Source: Rhizobium deserti (GTDB lineage: Bacteria; Pseudomonadota; Alphaproteobacteria; Rhizobiales; Rhizobiaceae). From it: a stretch of DNA of 64,000 nt. Positions 26,506 through 36,313 of the stretch are shown here, in pieces (the first letter of the stretch is position 1; each line of letters opens with the position of its first letter). Position numbers and translations under genes: made by a program. The notes under the pieces were generated by a model, which saw only the letters and a list, made by a program, of their open reading frames with translations, made no database searches and was not told the origin of the DNA. The stretch covers positions 1,240,001 to 1,304,000 of the forward strand of contig NZ_SMTL01000001.1 in assembly GCF_004358025.1 (NCBI RefSeq). Direction: 5' to 3'.

Positions 26506-27426
26506 ATGGTGAGATACGCTGCGGAACGATTGATACAGGCGATCATTGCGATCTTCGGCGTGCTCACCATCGTCTTCGTCGTCATGCATCTTTCGGGCGA
26601 TCCGACCCTGCTGCTGGTGCCGCAGGATGCATCGGCCGAAATGATCGCCCAGCTTCGCCAACAGCTGGGCTTCGACCGGCCGATCTGGGTGCAATACCTG
26701 GACTATCTTCGGGGCCTGGCGCATTTCGACTTCGGCATTTCCGTAGTTCAGCGGGTGCCTGCGGCCGATATCGTTGCCTCCCGTGTCCCCTATACAGTCA
26801 TGCTGGCCTCCGGGGCTTTGCTTGTCGCGATCGGCATGGGCATTCCGGCCGGCATTGTCATGGCCACCCGGCGCGGCGGCTGGCTGGAAAGGTTGCTGAC
26901 GGCAATCGTGGTAACCGGCCAGAGCGTCCCGACCTTTCTTTCCGGCATCGTGCTGATTTTCGTCTTTGGGGTGACCCTGCGCTGGCTGCCGACGTCCGGA
27001 TCCGGCGACTTCGTTTCCCTGATCATGCCTTCCATCGCGCTTGGTGCGCTTTCCATGTCCACCTTTGCGCGCATGACGCGGATTTCCATAATCGACGAGC
27101 TTGGCAAAGACTATGTCCGGGCCGGTCGCGCCAGGGGCCTTTCCTTGAGCGCCGTCGTCTTCCGGCATGTGCTGAGGAACGCCGCCATTCCGGTGATTAC
27201 GATCGCCGCCCTCGAGATCGGCAATCTGCTCGCGGGGGCGGTGATCGTCGAAACCGTGTTTGCCTGGCCCGGCATCGGCCAGCTGGCCATCCAATCGATC
27301 CAATCGCGCGACTTCCTGGTCGTCCAGGTAATCGTGCTGCTGATTTCCTTTGTTTACGTGATGACCAGCGTGCTTGCGGATCTGGTCTACGCCATTGTCG
27401 ATCCACGCATCCGCATGGCGCGCTAA
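26506..27426 (+). CDS. ABC transporter permease, DppB type
   Basis: 306 residues, six membrane helices, N-terminal RYAAERLIQAIIAIFGVLTIVF as in DppB/OppB, and the EAA-type loop YVRAGRARGLSLSAVVFRHVLRNA. It lies 25 bases after the solute-binding protein gene and 10 bases before the second permease. Confidence 0.92.
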   Translation: MVRYAAERLIQAIIAIFGVLTIVFVVMHLSGDPTLLLVPQDASAEMIAQLRQQLGFDRPIWVQYLDYLRGLAHFDFGISVVQRVPAADIVASRVPYTVMLASGALLVAIGMGIPAGIVMATRRGGWLERLLTAIVVTGQSVPTFLSGIVLIFVFGVTLRWLPTSGSGDFVSLIMPSIALGALSMSTFARMTRISIIDELGKDYVRAGRARGLSLSAVVFRHVLRNAAIPVITIAALEIGNLLAGAVIVETVFAWPGIGQLAIQSIQSRDFLVVQVIVLLISFVYVMTSVLADLVYAIVDPRIRMAR

Positions 27427-27436
27427 GGAGGTCTTG

Positions 27437-28300
27437 ATGAACACAGCGACCTTTGCCATCCGTCAGCGCATCCGCCGCGTGCCCTTGTCGGTGATCGTCG
27501 TCTCGACCCTTCTGCTGGTAATCGTTCTCCTGGCGATCCTGGCGCCGTGGATAGCACCTGCGGATCCGGCCAAGCAGAACCTGCTCGCCCGCCTCAAGCC
27601 GCCGGGCTTCGAATTGCGCGGCATCACCTATTGGCTCGGCACTGACGATCTGGGCCGTGATCTTCTGTCGCGCACGCTTTACGGCGCCGGCGTGTCGCTT
27701 TCTGTTGCGATCCTTTCTGTCGTCGTATCGACGCTGCTCGGCGTGACGCTTGGAATGGTGGCCGGATGGTTCCGGGGCAAGATCGAAGTGATCATCATGC
27801 GGCTTGTCGATATTATGATGTCGATTCCAGCCATTCTGCTGGCAGTGCTTACCGTCGCCGTCCTTGGTCCCGGCTTCCTCAAGCTCGTTCTGGTGCTCGG
27901 CCTCACCCGCTGGCCGCGTTATACCCGCGTTGCCTACGCGCAAACGCTGCAGGTGGCGAACCTGCCTTTCATCAAGGCTTCGGAACTGGCCGGCGCCGGT
28001 GCCGCGCGCATTCTGTTTCACCACATTCTGCCGAACATTGCAGGCCCCGTGCTGATCGTCACGACTGCCGAATTCGGCCTGATGATCCTGATGGAAGCAG
28101 GCTTGTCCTTTCTCGGGCTCGGCATCCAGCCGCCGGCCGCCAGCTGGGGGTCGATCATGAGCGTCGGACGCCAGTATCTGGAACGCGCCTGGTGGATCGT
28201 CGCCTTTCCCGGCGCCTGTCTCTTCCTGCTCGTCTTTTCCGTCAACGTGCTTGGCGACTGGTTGCGTGATCAGCTCGACCCACGTTCCCGTTCGCGTTGA
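27437..28300 (+). CDS. ABC transporter permease, DppC type
   Basis: 287 residues from ATG 27437, which has AAGGAGG 6 bases upstream. The LGTDDLGRDLLSRTLYGAGVSL segment and the EAA loop KASELAGAGAARILFHHILPN are DppC/OppC hallmarks; six helices. It forms the channel with the preceding permease. Confidence 0.92.
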   Translation: MNTATFAIRQRIRRVPLSVIVVSTLLLVIVLLAILAPWIAPADPAKQNLLARLKPPGFELRGITYWLGTDDLGRDLLSRTLYGAGVSLSVAILSVVVSTLLGVTLGMVAGWFRGKIEVIIMRLVDIMMSIPAILLAVLTVAVLGPGFLKLVLVLGLTRWPRYTRVAYAQTLQVANLPFIKASELAGAGAARILFHHILPNIAGPVLIVTTAEFGLMILMEAGLSFLGLGIQPPAASWGSIMSVGRQYLERAWWIVAFPGACLFLLVFSVNVLGDWLRDQLDPRSRSR

Positions 28301-28311
28301 GGTATTTAGCC

Positions 28312-29082
28312 ATGGAATTTGAAAACAAGACCATCGTCATAACCGGAGCCGCCGGCATTTTCGGCCGCTGGATCGCGGCCTATTTCGCCCGCGAAGGTGC
28401 CCGCCTTTGCTTGAGCGATGTGCGCATGGACGGCTTGGAAAAGGCCGTCTCGGAGCTTGCCCTCGACCCATCGAAAGTGCTGCTGCACGCGACCGAACTG
28501 ACGAACGACGCTTCCATGCTGGAACTCGTCGATCTCGTGAAACGCGAATGGCAGGCGCCGGACATCCTGATCAACAATGCCGGCATCTATACTCGCTTCA
28601 GCTTGCTCGAGATGGAGTTTTCGGACTGGGACCGTGTCTTCGACGTCAACCTGCGCGCACCCTTCGTGCTGACCCGCGAGATGGCCAAGCTGATGATTGC
28701 AGATGGTAAAAAGGGCTCGATCGTCAACATTTCCTCTGGCGCGGCCCGCAAGATGACCCAGAACGGCGTACCCTATTGCACCTCGAAGACCGCGATCGAA
28801 CGGCTGTCCAAGGGCTTTGCCATGGAGCTTGCCGAATACGGTATCCGCGTCAACGTCGTAGAGCCGGGCTTTGCGCCAGGCAGCGAAGTGAGCGAACTTT
28901 CCGACGACTACGTTTCCAATATGCTGAAGAACATCCCGCTTGGCCGCTCCAGCGGGCCAGAGGACGCACCGGCGGCAATCGCCTATCTCTGCTCCGATAA
29001 GGCTGCCTTCGTTACCGGCGCCGTTCTTTCGGTCGATGGCGGCAATTCGATCGGCAACTACAAGCGCCCCGAACGAGGCTGA
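28312..29082 (+). CDS. Short-chain dehydrogenase/reductase (SDR)
   Basis: 256 residues. Cofactor motif TGAAGIFG at 11-18, NNAG at 88-91, catalytic Ser near 141 and YCTSK (Y155, K159) are all present; the C-terminal VTGAVLSVDGG is typical of classical SDRs. GAGG precedes ATG 28312. It sits between the permease and ATPase genes of the importer, so it probably oxidises or reduces the imported compound or its product. Substrate unknown. Confidence 0.88.
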   Translation: MEFENKTIVITGAAGIFGRWIAAYFAREGARLCLSDVRMDGLEKAVSELALDPSKVLLHATELTNDASMLELVDLVKREWQAPDILINNAGIYTRFSLLEMEFSDWDRVFDVNLRAPFVLTREMAKLMIADGKKGSIVNISSGAARKMTQNGVPYCTSKTAIERLSKGFAMELAEYGIRVNVVEPGFAPGSEVSELSDDYVSNMLKNIPLGRSSGPEDAPAAIAYLCSDKAAFVTGAVLSVDGGNSIGNYKRPERG

Positions 29083-29086
29083 CCGA

Positions 29087-30085
29087 ATGGAAATGCAAGT
29101 AACCGATCCGTTGTTGTCCGTCGATAGCCTGACCATCGATATCGGCGGCGCGAATGTCGTGGACGATGTTTCCTTTTCCGTGGCGCCCGGCAAGGTCATG
29201 GCCCTGGTCGGGGAATCGGGCTGCGGCAAGTCTCTGACCTCCTATGCCATGCTCGGTCTGCTTCCTCCAGCCGCAAGACGCACGGCCGGCCGCATCCTGC
29301 TGCAGGGCGAGGATCTAGCAGCCATGACCGAGCGGCAGTTCCGCAAGGCGCGCGGCAAAGACATTTCGATCATCTTCCAGGAACCGACCGCATCGCTCGA
29401 TCCGCTGACGACGGTCGGCGCGCAGATCGTGGAAGCCTACCGTGCCCACCACGGCGCCTCCAGAGCGCAAGCCTATGAACAGGCGCGGCAGATGCTGGTC
29501 GATGTCGGCATTGCCGATCCAGACCGGCGCCTGCATCAGTATCCTTTCGAGCTTTCGGGCGGCATGTGCCAGCGCATCATGATCTCGATCGCACTGATCT
29601 GCGGCCCCCGCGTGCTGGTCGCCGACGAGCCGACCACTGCGCTCGACGTGACCATCCAGGCTCAGATTCTCGATCTCATGAAAAAGCTGGTTGCCGATCG
29701 CGGCACGGCGATCGTGCTGATCACCCACGACATGGGCGTGGTCGCCGACATCGCCGACGACGTGGCGGTCATGTATGCCGGACGTATTGCCGAAATCGCT
29801 CCCGTGCACGCTTTGTTTCAGGCGCCGAAACATCCCTATACCGCACTGCTGCTTGCCAGCGTGCCAAAGCTCGAAGACGCGCCAAAGGCGGACCTGGCGA
29901 CCATTGAGGGGACGGTGCCGACCCCGAACGAGTTCGGCGTCGGCTGTCGTTTCGCCGATCGCTGTCCGCTGGTCACCGACAAGTGTCGGCGCGAGCAGCC
30001 GCCGCTCTTCGATTGCGGCGGGGGGCATCGCTCCGCCTGTTGGCATATCGACCGTATGGTCGAGATCTGCGAGGTCGCGGCATGA
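29087..30085 (+). CDS. ABC transporter ATPase, DppD type
   Basis: 332 residues from ATG 29087 (GAGG upstream). Walker A GESGCGKS at 42-49, Q-loop [13 protein letters not shown], signature [11 protein letters not shown] (Cys where Gln or Arg is usual), Walker [13 protein letters not shown], and the C-terminal Cys-rich oligopeptide-ABC extension ([15 protein letters not shown]). It overlaps the next ATPase by 4 bases. Confidence 0.92.
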   Translation: MEMQVTDPLLSVDSLTIDIGGANVVDDVSFSVAPGKVMALVGESGCGKSLTSYAMLGLLPPAARRTAGRILLQGEDLAAMTERQFRKARGKDISIIFQEPTASLDPLTTVGAQIVEAYRAHHGASRAQAYEQARQMLVDVGIADPDRRLHQYPFELSGGMCQRIMISIALICGPRVLVADEPTTALDVTIQAQILDLMKKLVADRGTAIVLITHDMGVVADIADDVAVMYAGRIAEIAPVHALFQAPKHPYTALLLASVPKLEDAPKADLATIEGTVPTPNEFGVGCRFADRCPLVTDKCRREQPPLFDCGGGHRSACWHIDRMVEICEVAA

Positions 30086-31059
30086 GCGATACCAACAATG
30101 TTCTGGAAATCCGCGACGTCACGGTACACTTCGGTGGCCGCGGCGGCCTGCTGGGCAAGGCTGGACCGGTGGTGAAGGCCGTCAACGGCGTCAACCTCGA
30201 TATCGGCCGTGGCGAAACGGTCGCGCTCGTGGGGGAATCCGGCTGCGGCAAGTCTACCTTGTCGAACACGATCGTTGGTCTGCAGCCGCCCAATTCCGGC
30301 AGCGTCAGGATTGGCGGCGAGGAGGTCGTCGGGGCGGATCGCCGGAAACTGAACGACATCCGCCGCAAGGTGCAGATGATTTTTCAGGATCCCGCCCTTT
30401 CCCTAGATCCCCGCTCCACCATCGGCGCAACGATTGCCGAACCGCTGATCGTTCGTCGCATCGCCAAGGGCAAGGCCTTGACGGAACGGGTCGCCATGCT
30501 CCTGCAACAGGTTGGGCTGCGACCGGAGCACGCAGATCGTTATCCGCACCAGTTTTCGGGTGGGCAGCGGCAACGCGTGGTGATCGCCCGCGCCCTGGCG
30601 CTAGAGCCCGATCTCGTTATCTGTGACGAGCCTGTTTCTGCGCTGGACGTGTCGGTGCGGGCCCAGGTCCTCAATCTGCTGGTCGCCTTGCAGAAGCGCA
30701 TGGGCGTATCCTATCTCTTCGTCAGCCACGATCTCGGCGTCGTGCGGCATATCTGCGACCGGGTCGTCGTCATGTATCTTGGGCGGTTCGTCGAGATGGC
30801 CGACCGCGACACGTTCTTTTCCAGTCCGAAACATCCCTATACGCGTGCGCTGATGTCGGCCGTGCCGGAAGCGGATCCGATGATCCAGCGTTCCAAGGAG
30901 CGCATCATTCTTCACGGCGAGTTGCCGAGCCCTGCCAATATGCCATCCGGCTGCCCTTTCCATACCCGCTGTCCGCTGGCGACGGAGATCTGCTCCGAAG
31001 TTCGGCCCGAGCTGACGCCGCGTCCGGACGGCGCTCTTGTCGCCTGCCATCACGCGTAG
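30082..31059 (+). CDS. ABC transporter ATPase, DppF type
   Basis: 325 residues. Walker [10 protein letters not shown] at 51-59, Q-loop MIFQDPALSLDPR, signature FSGGQRQRVVI, Walker B LVICDEPVSALD, and the C-terminal SGCPFHTRCPLATEIC oligopeptide extension. Start fixed by the ATGA overlap with the DppD-type gene. Together they power the importer. Confidence 0.92.
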   Translation: MSDTNNVLEIRDVTVHFGGRGGLLGKAGPVVKAVNGVNLDIGRGETVALVGESGCGKSTLSNTIVGLQPPNSGSVRIGGEEVVGADRRKLNDIRRKVQMIFQDPALSLDPRSTIGATIAEPLIVRRIAKGKALTERVAMLLQQVGLRPEHADRYPHQFSGGQRQRVVIARALALEPDLVICDEPVSALDVSVRAQVLNLLVALQKRMGVSYLFVSHDLGVVRHICDRVVVMYLGRFVEMADRDTFFSSPKHPYTRALMSAVPEADPMIQRSKERIILHGELPSPANMPSGCPFHTRCPLATEICSEVRPELTPRPDGALVACHHA

Positions 31060-31083
31060 CCACTATTACCCGAAGAGAATGCC

Positions 31084-33438
31084 ATGACCGACGCGCCGAC
31101 CACTGAGACTCTCAGGCTGAGCGGACTGGATGCTGCGGCGACGATCCGGGTCGACCGCTGGGGCATCCCGCATATCAAGGCGGAGAGCGAAAAGGATCTG
31201 TTTTTTGTGCAGGGCTTCAATGCCGCACGGGATCGGCTATGGCAGCTCGACCTTTGGCGAAAGCGCGGCCTCGGCCTGCTGGCTGCGGATTTCGGTCCCG
31301 GTTATCTGGCGCAGGACCACGCGGCGCGCCACTTCCTCTACCGCGGCGACATGGCGCCAGAATGGGTTTCCTACGCGCCGGATACGCAGGAAATCTGCAC
31401 CGCCTTCGTCGCCGGGATCAACGCCTATATCGGTCTCTGTGAGGCTCAGCCGGAACGGCTGCCGCCCGAATTTGCGATCTTCGGCACCAGCCCGGGGCGC
31501 TGGCAGGCTGCGGATGTGGTGCGGATCCGCAGCCATGCCCTGACCCGCAACGGCCTGTCGGAAATCCTGCGCGCCAATATCATGACGCTTGCCGACGCCA
31601 AGACGGACCTCCTGCGCTTCGAGCTCGATCCGCCAGTCGACCCCAAGCCCGCCGAAGGCATTTCGCTGGCCGATATCCCGCTTGCCGCGACCCGTCTCTT
31701 CAAGCTTGCGACCGCTCCCGTGACCTTCGAAACGGAACGCCTTGCCGCTACCCTTGATGACATCTGGAAATGGACGGAGGTGACGGATCTCGGCGACATC
31801 GTCCAGCGCGTCACGGAAGAGGGATCAAACAATTGGGCCGTGCACGGCTCACGCACGCAAAGCGGCCGACCGATCCTCGCCAGCGACCCGCACCGCGCCC
31901 ATGCTGTACCGTCTCTGCGCTATCTGGTGCATCTCCAGGCGCCCGGCTTCAATGCCATCGGCACCGGCGAGCCCACCGCGCCGGGTATTTCGCTCGGTCA
32001 TAATGACAGGCTCTCCTTCGGCCTGACGATCTTCGGCGCCGACCAGGAAGACATCTATGTCTACGAGACGAAAGAGGGCGATCCCAATGTCTACCGCTAC
32101 GGCGACGGCTGGGAAGCGATCACCCGGCTGGAAGAAGCATTTGAAGTCCGGGGTTTCGACGAGCAGAGGCTGACCCTCTGCTTCACGCGCCACGGCCCGG
32201 TCCTGCACGAGAACCGCGACAAGCGGCAGGTCATCGCCATGCGCTCCGTGTGGCTGTCGCCGGGTTCGGCCGCTTATCTCGGTAGCCTTTCCTATATGCG
32301 CAGCGGCTCGGTGACGGCGTTTGCCGAAACCCTTGGCGCCTGGGGGACCCCGTCGGTCAACCACGTGACTGCAGACGTGAACGGCGATATCGGCTGGTTC
32401 ACAGCCGGTTTCACACCGATCCGGCACAACTGGGAAGGCCTGCTGCCGGTGCCGGGCCACGGCTCCCATGAATGGAACGGCTTCCTGCCGGCCGACCAAT
32501 TGCCCCGCAGCACCAATCCGCCCGAAGGCTTCGTCGCCTCCGCCAATGAAATGAACCTGCCGGCCGACCGTGACAAACAATCACCGTCGATCGGCCATGA
32601 ATGGGCGGAAGTCAGCCGCGCCCAAAGGATCAAGTCCGTGCTTGCGGCGGATCCGGCCCATACGCTGCAGGCTTCGATGGCGCTTCAGACGGATACCTAT
32701 TCCCGCCCGGCCGCCACGCTGTGCAGCCTGTTGCGAGAAGTCGCAGCTCGCCATCCGCTTGACGACATGCAGTCCCAGGGGCTGGCTCTGCTTGAAAATT
32801 GGGATTGTCGCCTGGACGCTGTCAGCGCCGCGGCAGCACTCTCCGAGGTGTGGTGGATGAAACATCTCCGCCCGGCCCTGCTGGCACGCTTCGCACCCAA
32901 CGCGACGGTGCGGCAATTGCTGCTGCCAGGCGATGTCGACCGCATGCTGGCGCTGCTGAGCGAGCCGGGCGACCATTGGGATCCAGCAGAGCGGGACGCG
33001 ATGCTGCTTTCCACCTTCTCGACCGGCTTTGAGGATTGCCGGGACCGGCTCGGCCGTGAGCCCGGCCTTTGGCAGTGGGGCAAGCTGCACCGCGCCTTGT
33101 TCGAGCATGCAATGAGCCGCCTGCAGTCCGACAAGGACGGTCAGTGGGATGTCGGACCGCTCCCGATGGGCGGCAGCCGGTCGACCCCCATGCATGCGGG
33201 CTACCGGATGAGCGACTTCGGCGTCAACGCCGGCGCCTCCGTGCGCCTCGTCATGGATGTCGGCGACTGGGACAACAGCGTCTGCATCAACGCGCCAGGC
33301 CAGTCCGGCGATCCGCGCTCGCGGCATTACGCCGATCTCGCCGAAGCTTGGTCGAAGGGGGAATATGTTCCCTTGCTCTTCAGCGACGCGGCGATCGACA
33401 AGCAAGCCCTCCACCGGATCATGCTTCTGCCGGCCTGA
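31084..33438 (+). CDS. Penicillin acylase family Ntn hydrolase, apparently cytoplasmic
   Basis: 784 residues, the size of penicillin G, cephalosporin and acyl-homoserine-lactone acylases. The autoprocessing site EEGSNNWAV gives the catalytic N-terminal Ser248 after cleavage, and RDRLWQLDLWR and LASDPHRAHAVPS are conserved family segments. These enzymes cleave an amide between an acyl group and an amine. The N-terminus (TDAPTTETLRLSGLDAAATI) has no signal peptide, although most characterised members are periplasmic. It follows the importer by 24 bases, so a cytoplasmic amide hydrolase acting on the imported substrate is the natural reading. Confidence 0.88.
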   Translation: MTDAPTTETLRLSGLDAAATIRVDRWGIPHIKAESEKDLFFVQGFNAARDRLWQLDLWRKRGLGLLAADFGPGYLAQDHAARHFLYRGDMAPEWVSYAPDTQEICTAFVAGINAYIGLCEAQPERLPPEFAIFGTSPGRWQAADVVRIRSHALTRNGLSEILRANIMTLADAKTDLLRFELDPPVDPKPAEGISLADIPLAATRLFKLATAPVTFETERLAATLDDIWKWTEVTDLGDIVQRVTEEGSNNWAVHGSRTQSGRPILASDPHRAHAVPSLRYLVHLQAPGFNAIGTGEPTAPGISLGHNDRLSFGLTIFGADQEDIYVYETKEGDPNVYRYGDGWEAITRLEEAFEVRGFDEQRLTLCFTRHGPVLHENRDKRQVIAMRSVWLSPGSAAYLGSLSYMRSGSVTAFAETLGAWGTPSVNHVTADVNGDIGWFTAGFTPIRHNWEGLLPVPGHGSHEWNGFLPADQLPRSTNPPEGFVASANEMNLPADRDKQSPSIGHEWAEVSRAQRIKSVLAADPAHTLQASMALQTDTYSRPAATLCSLLREVAARHPLDDMQSQGLALLENWDCRLDAVSAAAALSEVWWMKHLRPALLARFAPNATVRQLLLPGDVDRMLALLSEPGDHWDPAERDAMLLSTFSTGFEDCRDRLGREPGLWQWGKLHRALFEHAMSRLQSDKDGQWDVGPLPMGGSRSTPMHAGYRMSDFGVNAGASVRLVMDVGDWDNSVCINAPGQSGDPRSRHYADLAEAWSKGEYVPLLFSDAAIDKQALHRIMLLPA

Positions 33439-33575
33439 TCGGTAGCCCGACTACGGGAGCAGGGTCGCGGCAATCTTCAAGCCTCGCCCTCTACTCCACA
33501 CATCAACATGCGTCGCGAATGCATGGACCGGCGGTCTGATAAGAAAAAACCGCTGGTACCACCCATAAGAGCCGG

Positions 33576-34502
33576 TCAGACGGCCGCGCGTGGATCACGC
33601 TTGGCGAGGCGGGCGAGCAGGTAATCCACCTCCGCCCTGGCTGCTGCCGAAAGCATCTGGGCCGGCTTTCGCTGTGCATCCGAGGCGATGACGCCGCGAC
33701 GCTTCAGCACGTATTTGCGGATCGCCAGGCCGATGCCCAGCTGTTGCTCATATCGGATCAGAGGCAGATGAGCGTCGAAAAGGTCATGGGCCTCGTCCCG
33801 TTTGCCTTGTGCGAAAAGGTCGATCAATTCGCTGAGCATGTCTGGGAAGCCGTAACCGGTCATCGCACCATCGGCGCCCCGTTCCGGTTCGAAGTCAAGG
33901 AACATGCCGCCATTGCCGCAGAGGATCGAGAAGGGCCGAAGCTCGCCGGCCTTCTGCATGGCCCGCAGCCTGGAAATCTTTTCGAGGCCCGGCCAATCCT
34001 CATGCTTCAGCATCAGGCAGGACGGGTGGTTGCTGATGATCTTGGCGACAACGCCCGGTGACATCACGACATTGAGCGTCAGCGGATAATCCTGCAGGAC
34101 CCAAGGCACGTCTTCGCCCACTGCTTCCACCGCCTGGGCAAAATAGTTGACGATCTGGTCGTCCGTCCTCAATGCCGGCGTCGGCGCGATCATCACGCCG
34201 GCCGCGCCAATCTCCATGGACGAACGCGCAAGCGATTTCATTGCTGCGAAGCCGGGAGCAGAGACACCGACGATCACCGGCACCTTGGCGCGTGATACGA
34301 CCCGCTTGATGATCGCCCGGCTTTCTTCCGGCTCGAGCTTGGGAGCCTCTCCCATGATGCCGAGAATGGTAATGCCCGTGCAGCCGCTGTCCTGATAAAA
34401 ATCCGTCAGGCGATCAACCGAGTCGAAGTCTATCGATCCGTTTTCGAAAAAAGGCGTCGTTGCGATGGCGTAAACACCTTTGGACTGAACCCCGAACGTC
34501 AT
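33576..34502 (-). CDS. Dihydrodipicolinate synthase/N-acetylneuraminate lyase family aldolase
   Basis: 308 residues with the DapA-family TIM barrel. The Schiff-base Lys lies in SCLMLKHED (K166), with LQDYPLTLN before it and GIMGEAPKLEPEE in place of the usual GTTGE loop. The variant loops argue against true DapA in lysine synthesis and for a catabolic aldolase or dehydratase of a keto acid. It is convergent with the acylase gene and may belong to the same pathway. Upstream of it lie the osmoprotectant genes on the same strand, 132 bases away. Confidence 0.85.
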   Translation of the reverse strand: MTFGVQSKGVYAIATTPFFENGSIDFDSVDRLTDFYQDSGCTGITILGIMGEAPKLEPEESRAIIKRVVSRAKVPVIVGVSAPGFAAMKSLARSSMEIGAAGVMIAPTPALRTDDQIVNYFAQAVEAVGEDVPWVLQDYPLTLNVVMSPGVVAKIISNHPSCLMLKHEDWPGLEKISRLRAMQKAGELRPFSILCGNGGMFLDFEPERGADGAMTGYGFPDMLSELIDLFAQGKRDEAHDLFDAHLPLIRYEQQLGIGLAIRKYVLKRRGVIASDAQRKPAQMLSAAARAEVDYLLARLAKRDPRAAV

Positions 34503-34634
34503 TCTCTATCCCCTGAACATTGGCTTATGCGCGCGCGCCATGCGTCATTAACCGATCTCGTCGCCTTTTGCAGCAGGGGATCGAGGTCAAGATCTGAAAT
34601 CTGCAGTTCTCTCCCACAAGCCACCCACAGTCGC

Positions 34635-35378
34635 TCACGCCCGTCCTGTCCGGCGGCTGAGCAGGGCTTCCACCGCCGTGAGCGCATCATAGATCAGTAC
34701 GGCGAGAGCGCCGACGATCAGCCCGCCCTGCAGGATGAATGCCAGATTGTTCGACTGCAGCCCGGCAATGATGACTTCCCCGAGCGTCTTTGCGGCAACC
34801 GTCGAACCTATGGTGGCAGTGGCCAGGCTGATGACGACGGACAGCCGAATGCCGCCGACGATGACCGGCAGGGAGAGCGGCAGTTCGACTTGCAGGAGAC
34901 GCTGGAAATCGGTCATGCCGGTGCCGCGTGCAGCCTCCATCACCGACCGCGGCAGGTTGGTCAGGGCGGTCAGCGTGTTTTCGAAGATCGGCAGCAGGCC
35001 GTAAAGAAAAAGCGCGATCAGCGTCGGCTTTTCACCGAAGCCGACCGCCGGAACTGCCAGTGCCAGAACGGCAACCGGCGGGAAGGTCTGGCCGATATTG
35101 ACCAGGCTGCGGGACAGAGGAAGGAATTCCGCGCCGAACGGCCGTGTGACCATGATGGCCAGCAGTATCGCGACCAGTGTTGCAAGAACGGTGGCGATGA
35201 ACACGGTCCTCAAATGCAGCAGCGTCAGATCGATCAGGCTGCCCTGATTGTAGATCGCCGGTGCATTCGGCTGCACGAGGGGCTTGAGCAGCGGCTCGAA
35301 AACCTGAGGCGCCAGGAGGAAGGCGATCAGCACGAGGCACAGGAGCGCGCGCAGGAATGTCGGGAGCCATGCTTTCAT
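34635..35378 (-). CDS. yehW: Osmoprotectant-type ABC permease, YehW-like
   Basis: 247 residues (E. coli YehW 243), about six hydrophobic helices with the OpuCB/ProW-type loop RSVMEAARGTGMTDFQRLLQVELP. Its ATG overlaps the ATPase stop (ATGA). Last gene of a four-gene operon in the E. coli yehZYXW order. Confidence 0.85.
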   Translation of the reverse strand: MKAWLPTFLRALLCLVLIAFLLAPQVFEPLLKPLVQPNAPAIYNQGSLIDLTLLHLRTVFIATVLATLVAILLAIMVTRPFGAEFLPLSRSLVNIGQTFPPVAVLALAVPAVGFGEKPTLIALFLYGLLPIFENTLTALTNLPRSVMEAARGTGMTDFQRLLQVELPLSLPVIVGGIRLSVVISLATATIGSTVAAKTLGEVIIAGLQSNNLAFILQGGLIVGALAVLIYDALTAVEALLSRRTGRA

Positions 35379-36313
35379 TGCAGCCTCGAAGCGCGCTTCA
35401 CCAGCGCCTCAAGCGTCACGCGTCCCATCGGCGCACCACCGGCCGAAACAACCGGAGCCGCCCTTCGTCCACTCCAAAGAAGCTCCGCAAGCACCTCCTG
35501 CTGGCTCAGGTCTTCCCGGATTGGTTCACCTTCCGCCTCTCCTGGTTCTGCCGCGGCGCACGCGGTGCCGGTCGACAGCAAGCGGAACGGTCGCTCGGTT
35601 TCGCCGATCAGGGTTTCGACGAAGGTATTGGCCGGCGCCCGCACGAGTTCGGCGGGCGGCCCGTATTGCAGCACACTACCCTTGTCCATGACGGCAATCT
35701 TGTTCGCCAGATGGAAGGCCTCGTTCATGTCATGGGTCACGAGAACGATGGTCGTGTTGAAGTGCTTCTGGATCGCCAAAAGATCGTCCTGCGCCTTTGC
35801 ACGAATAATCGGATCCAGTGCCCCGAACGGCTCGTCCATCAACAATATATTCGGCTCGGCGGCCAGGGCCCGCGCCACGCCGACCCGTTGTTGCTGACCG
35901 CCGGAAAGCTCATGCGGATATCGATCGGCGAATGTCGCAGGGTCCAGCTGGAAGAGCGCCAGCAATTCCTCCACCTTGGCCGCTGTCCGGGATTTGCCCC
36001 AGCCGAGCAGGCCCGGGACGGTGGCAATATTCTGTGCCACGGTGCGATGGGGAAAGAGACCATGTCCCTGAATGGCGTAGCCGATCCGGCGGCGCAGTTC
36101 ATGAGCGGGCATCGAGCGGTTGTCTTCTCCGTCGATGCGGATCGTCCCGAAGGTCGGCTCGACCAGCCGGTTGATCATTCTCATCAGCGTCGTCTTGCCG
36201 GATCCGGAGGTGCCGACTACCACCGTCACGGTCCGCGGTTCGATCACCATGGAAACGCCGTCCACAACCGTCGTGTCGTCATAGCGCTTGGTGATGCCCT
36301 CGATCTCGATCAT
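35375..36313 (-). CDS. yehX: Osmoprotectant-type ABC ATPase, YehX-like
   Basis: 312 residues. Walker A GTSGSGKTT at 34-42, signature LSGGQQQRV, Walker B ILLMDEPFGALDPI, and a short C-terminal CBS-like part. Size equals YehX (308). The start overlaps the upstream permease stop (ATGA). Energises a betaine/choline-class importer; YehZYXW has low affinity for betaine in E. coli. Confidence 0.88.
   Translation of the reverse strand: MIEIEGITKRYDDTTVVDGVSMVIEPRTVTVVVGTSGSGKTTLMRMINRLVEPTFGTIRIDGEDNRSMPAHELRRRIGYAIQGHGLFPHRTVAQNIATVPGLLGWGKSRTAAKVEELLALFQLDPATFADRYPHELSGGQQQRVGVARALAAEPNILLMDEPFGALDPIIRAKAQDDLLAIQKHFNTTIVLVTHDMNEAFHLANKIAVMDKGSVLQYGPPAELVRAPANTFVETLIGETERPFRLLSTGTACAAAEPGEAEGEPIREDLSQQEVLAELLWSGRRAAPVVSAGGAPMGRVTLEALVKRASRLQ

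Noticed and set aside
33527..33557. Possible terminator hairpin between the acylase and aldolase genes
   Set aside because: The stem is 9 bp with a G-U pair, but the T run is in the loop rather than after the stem.
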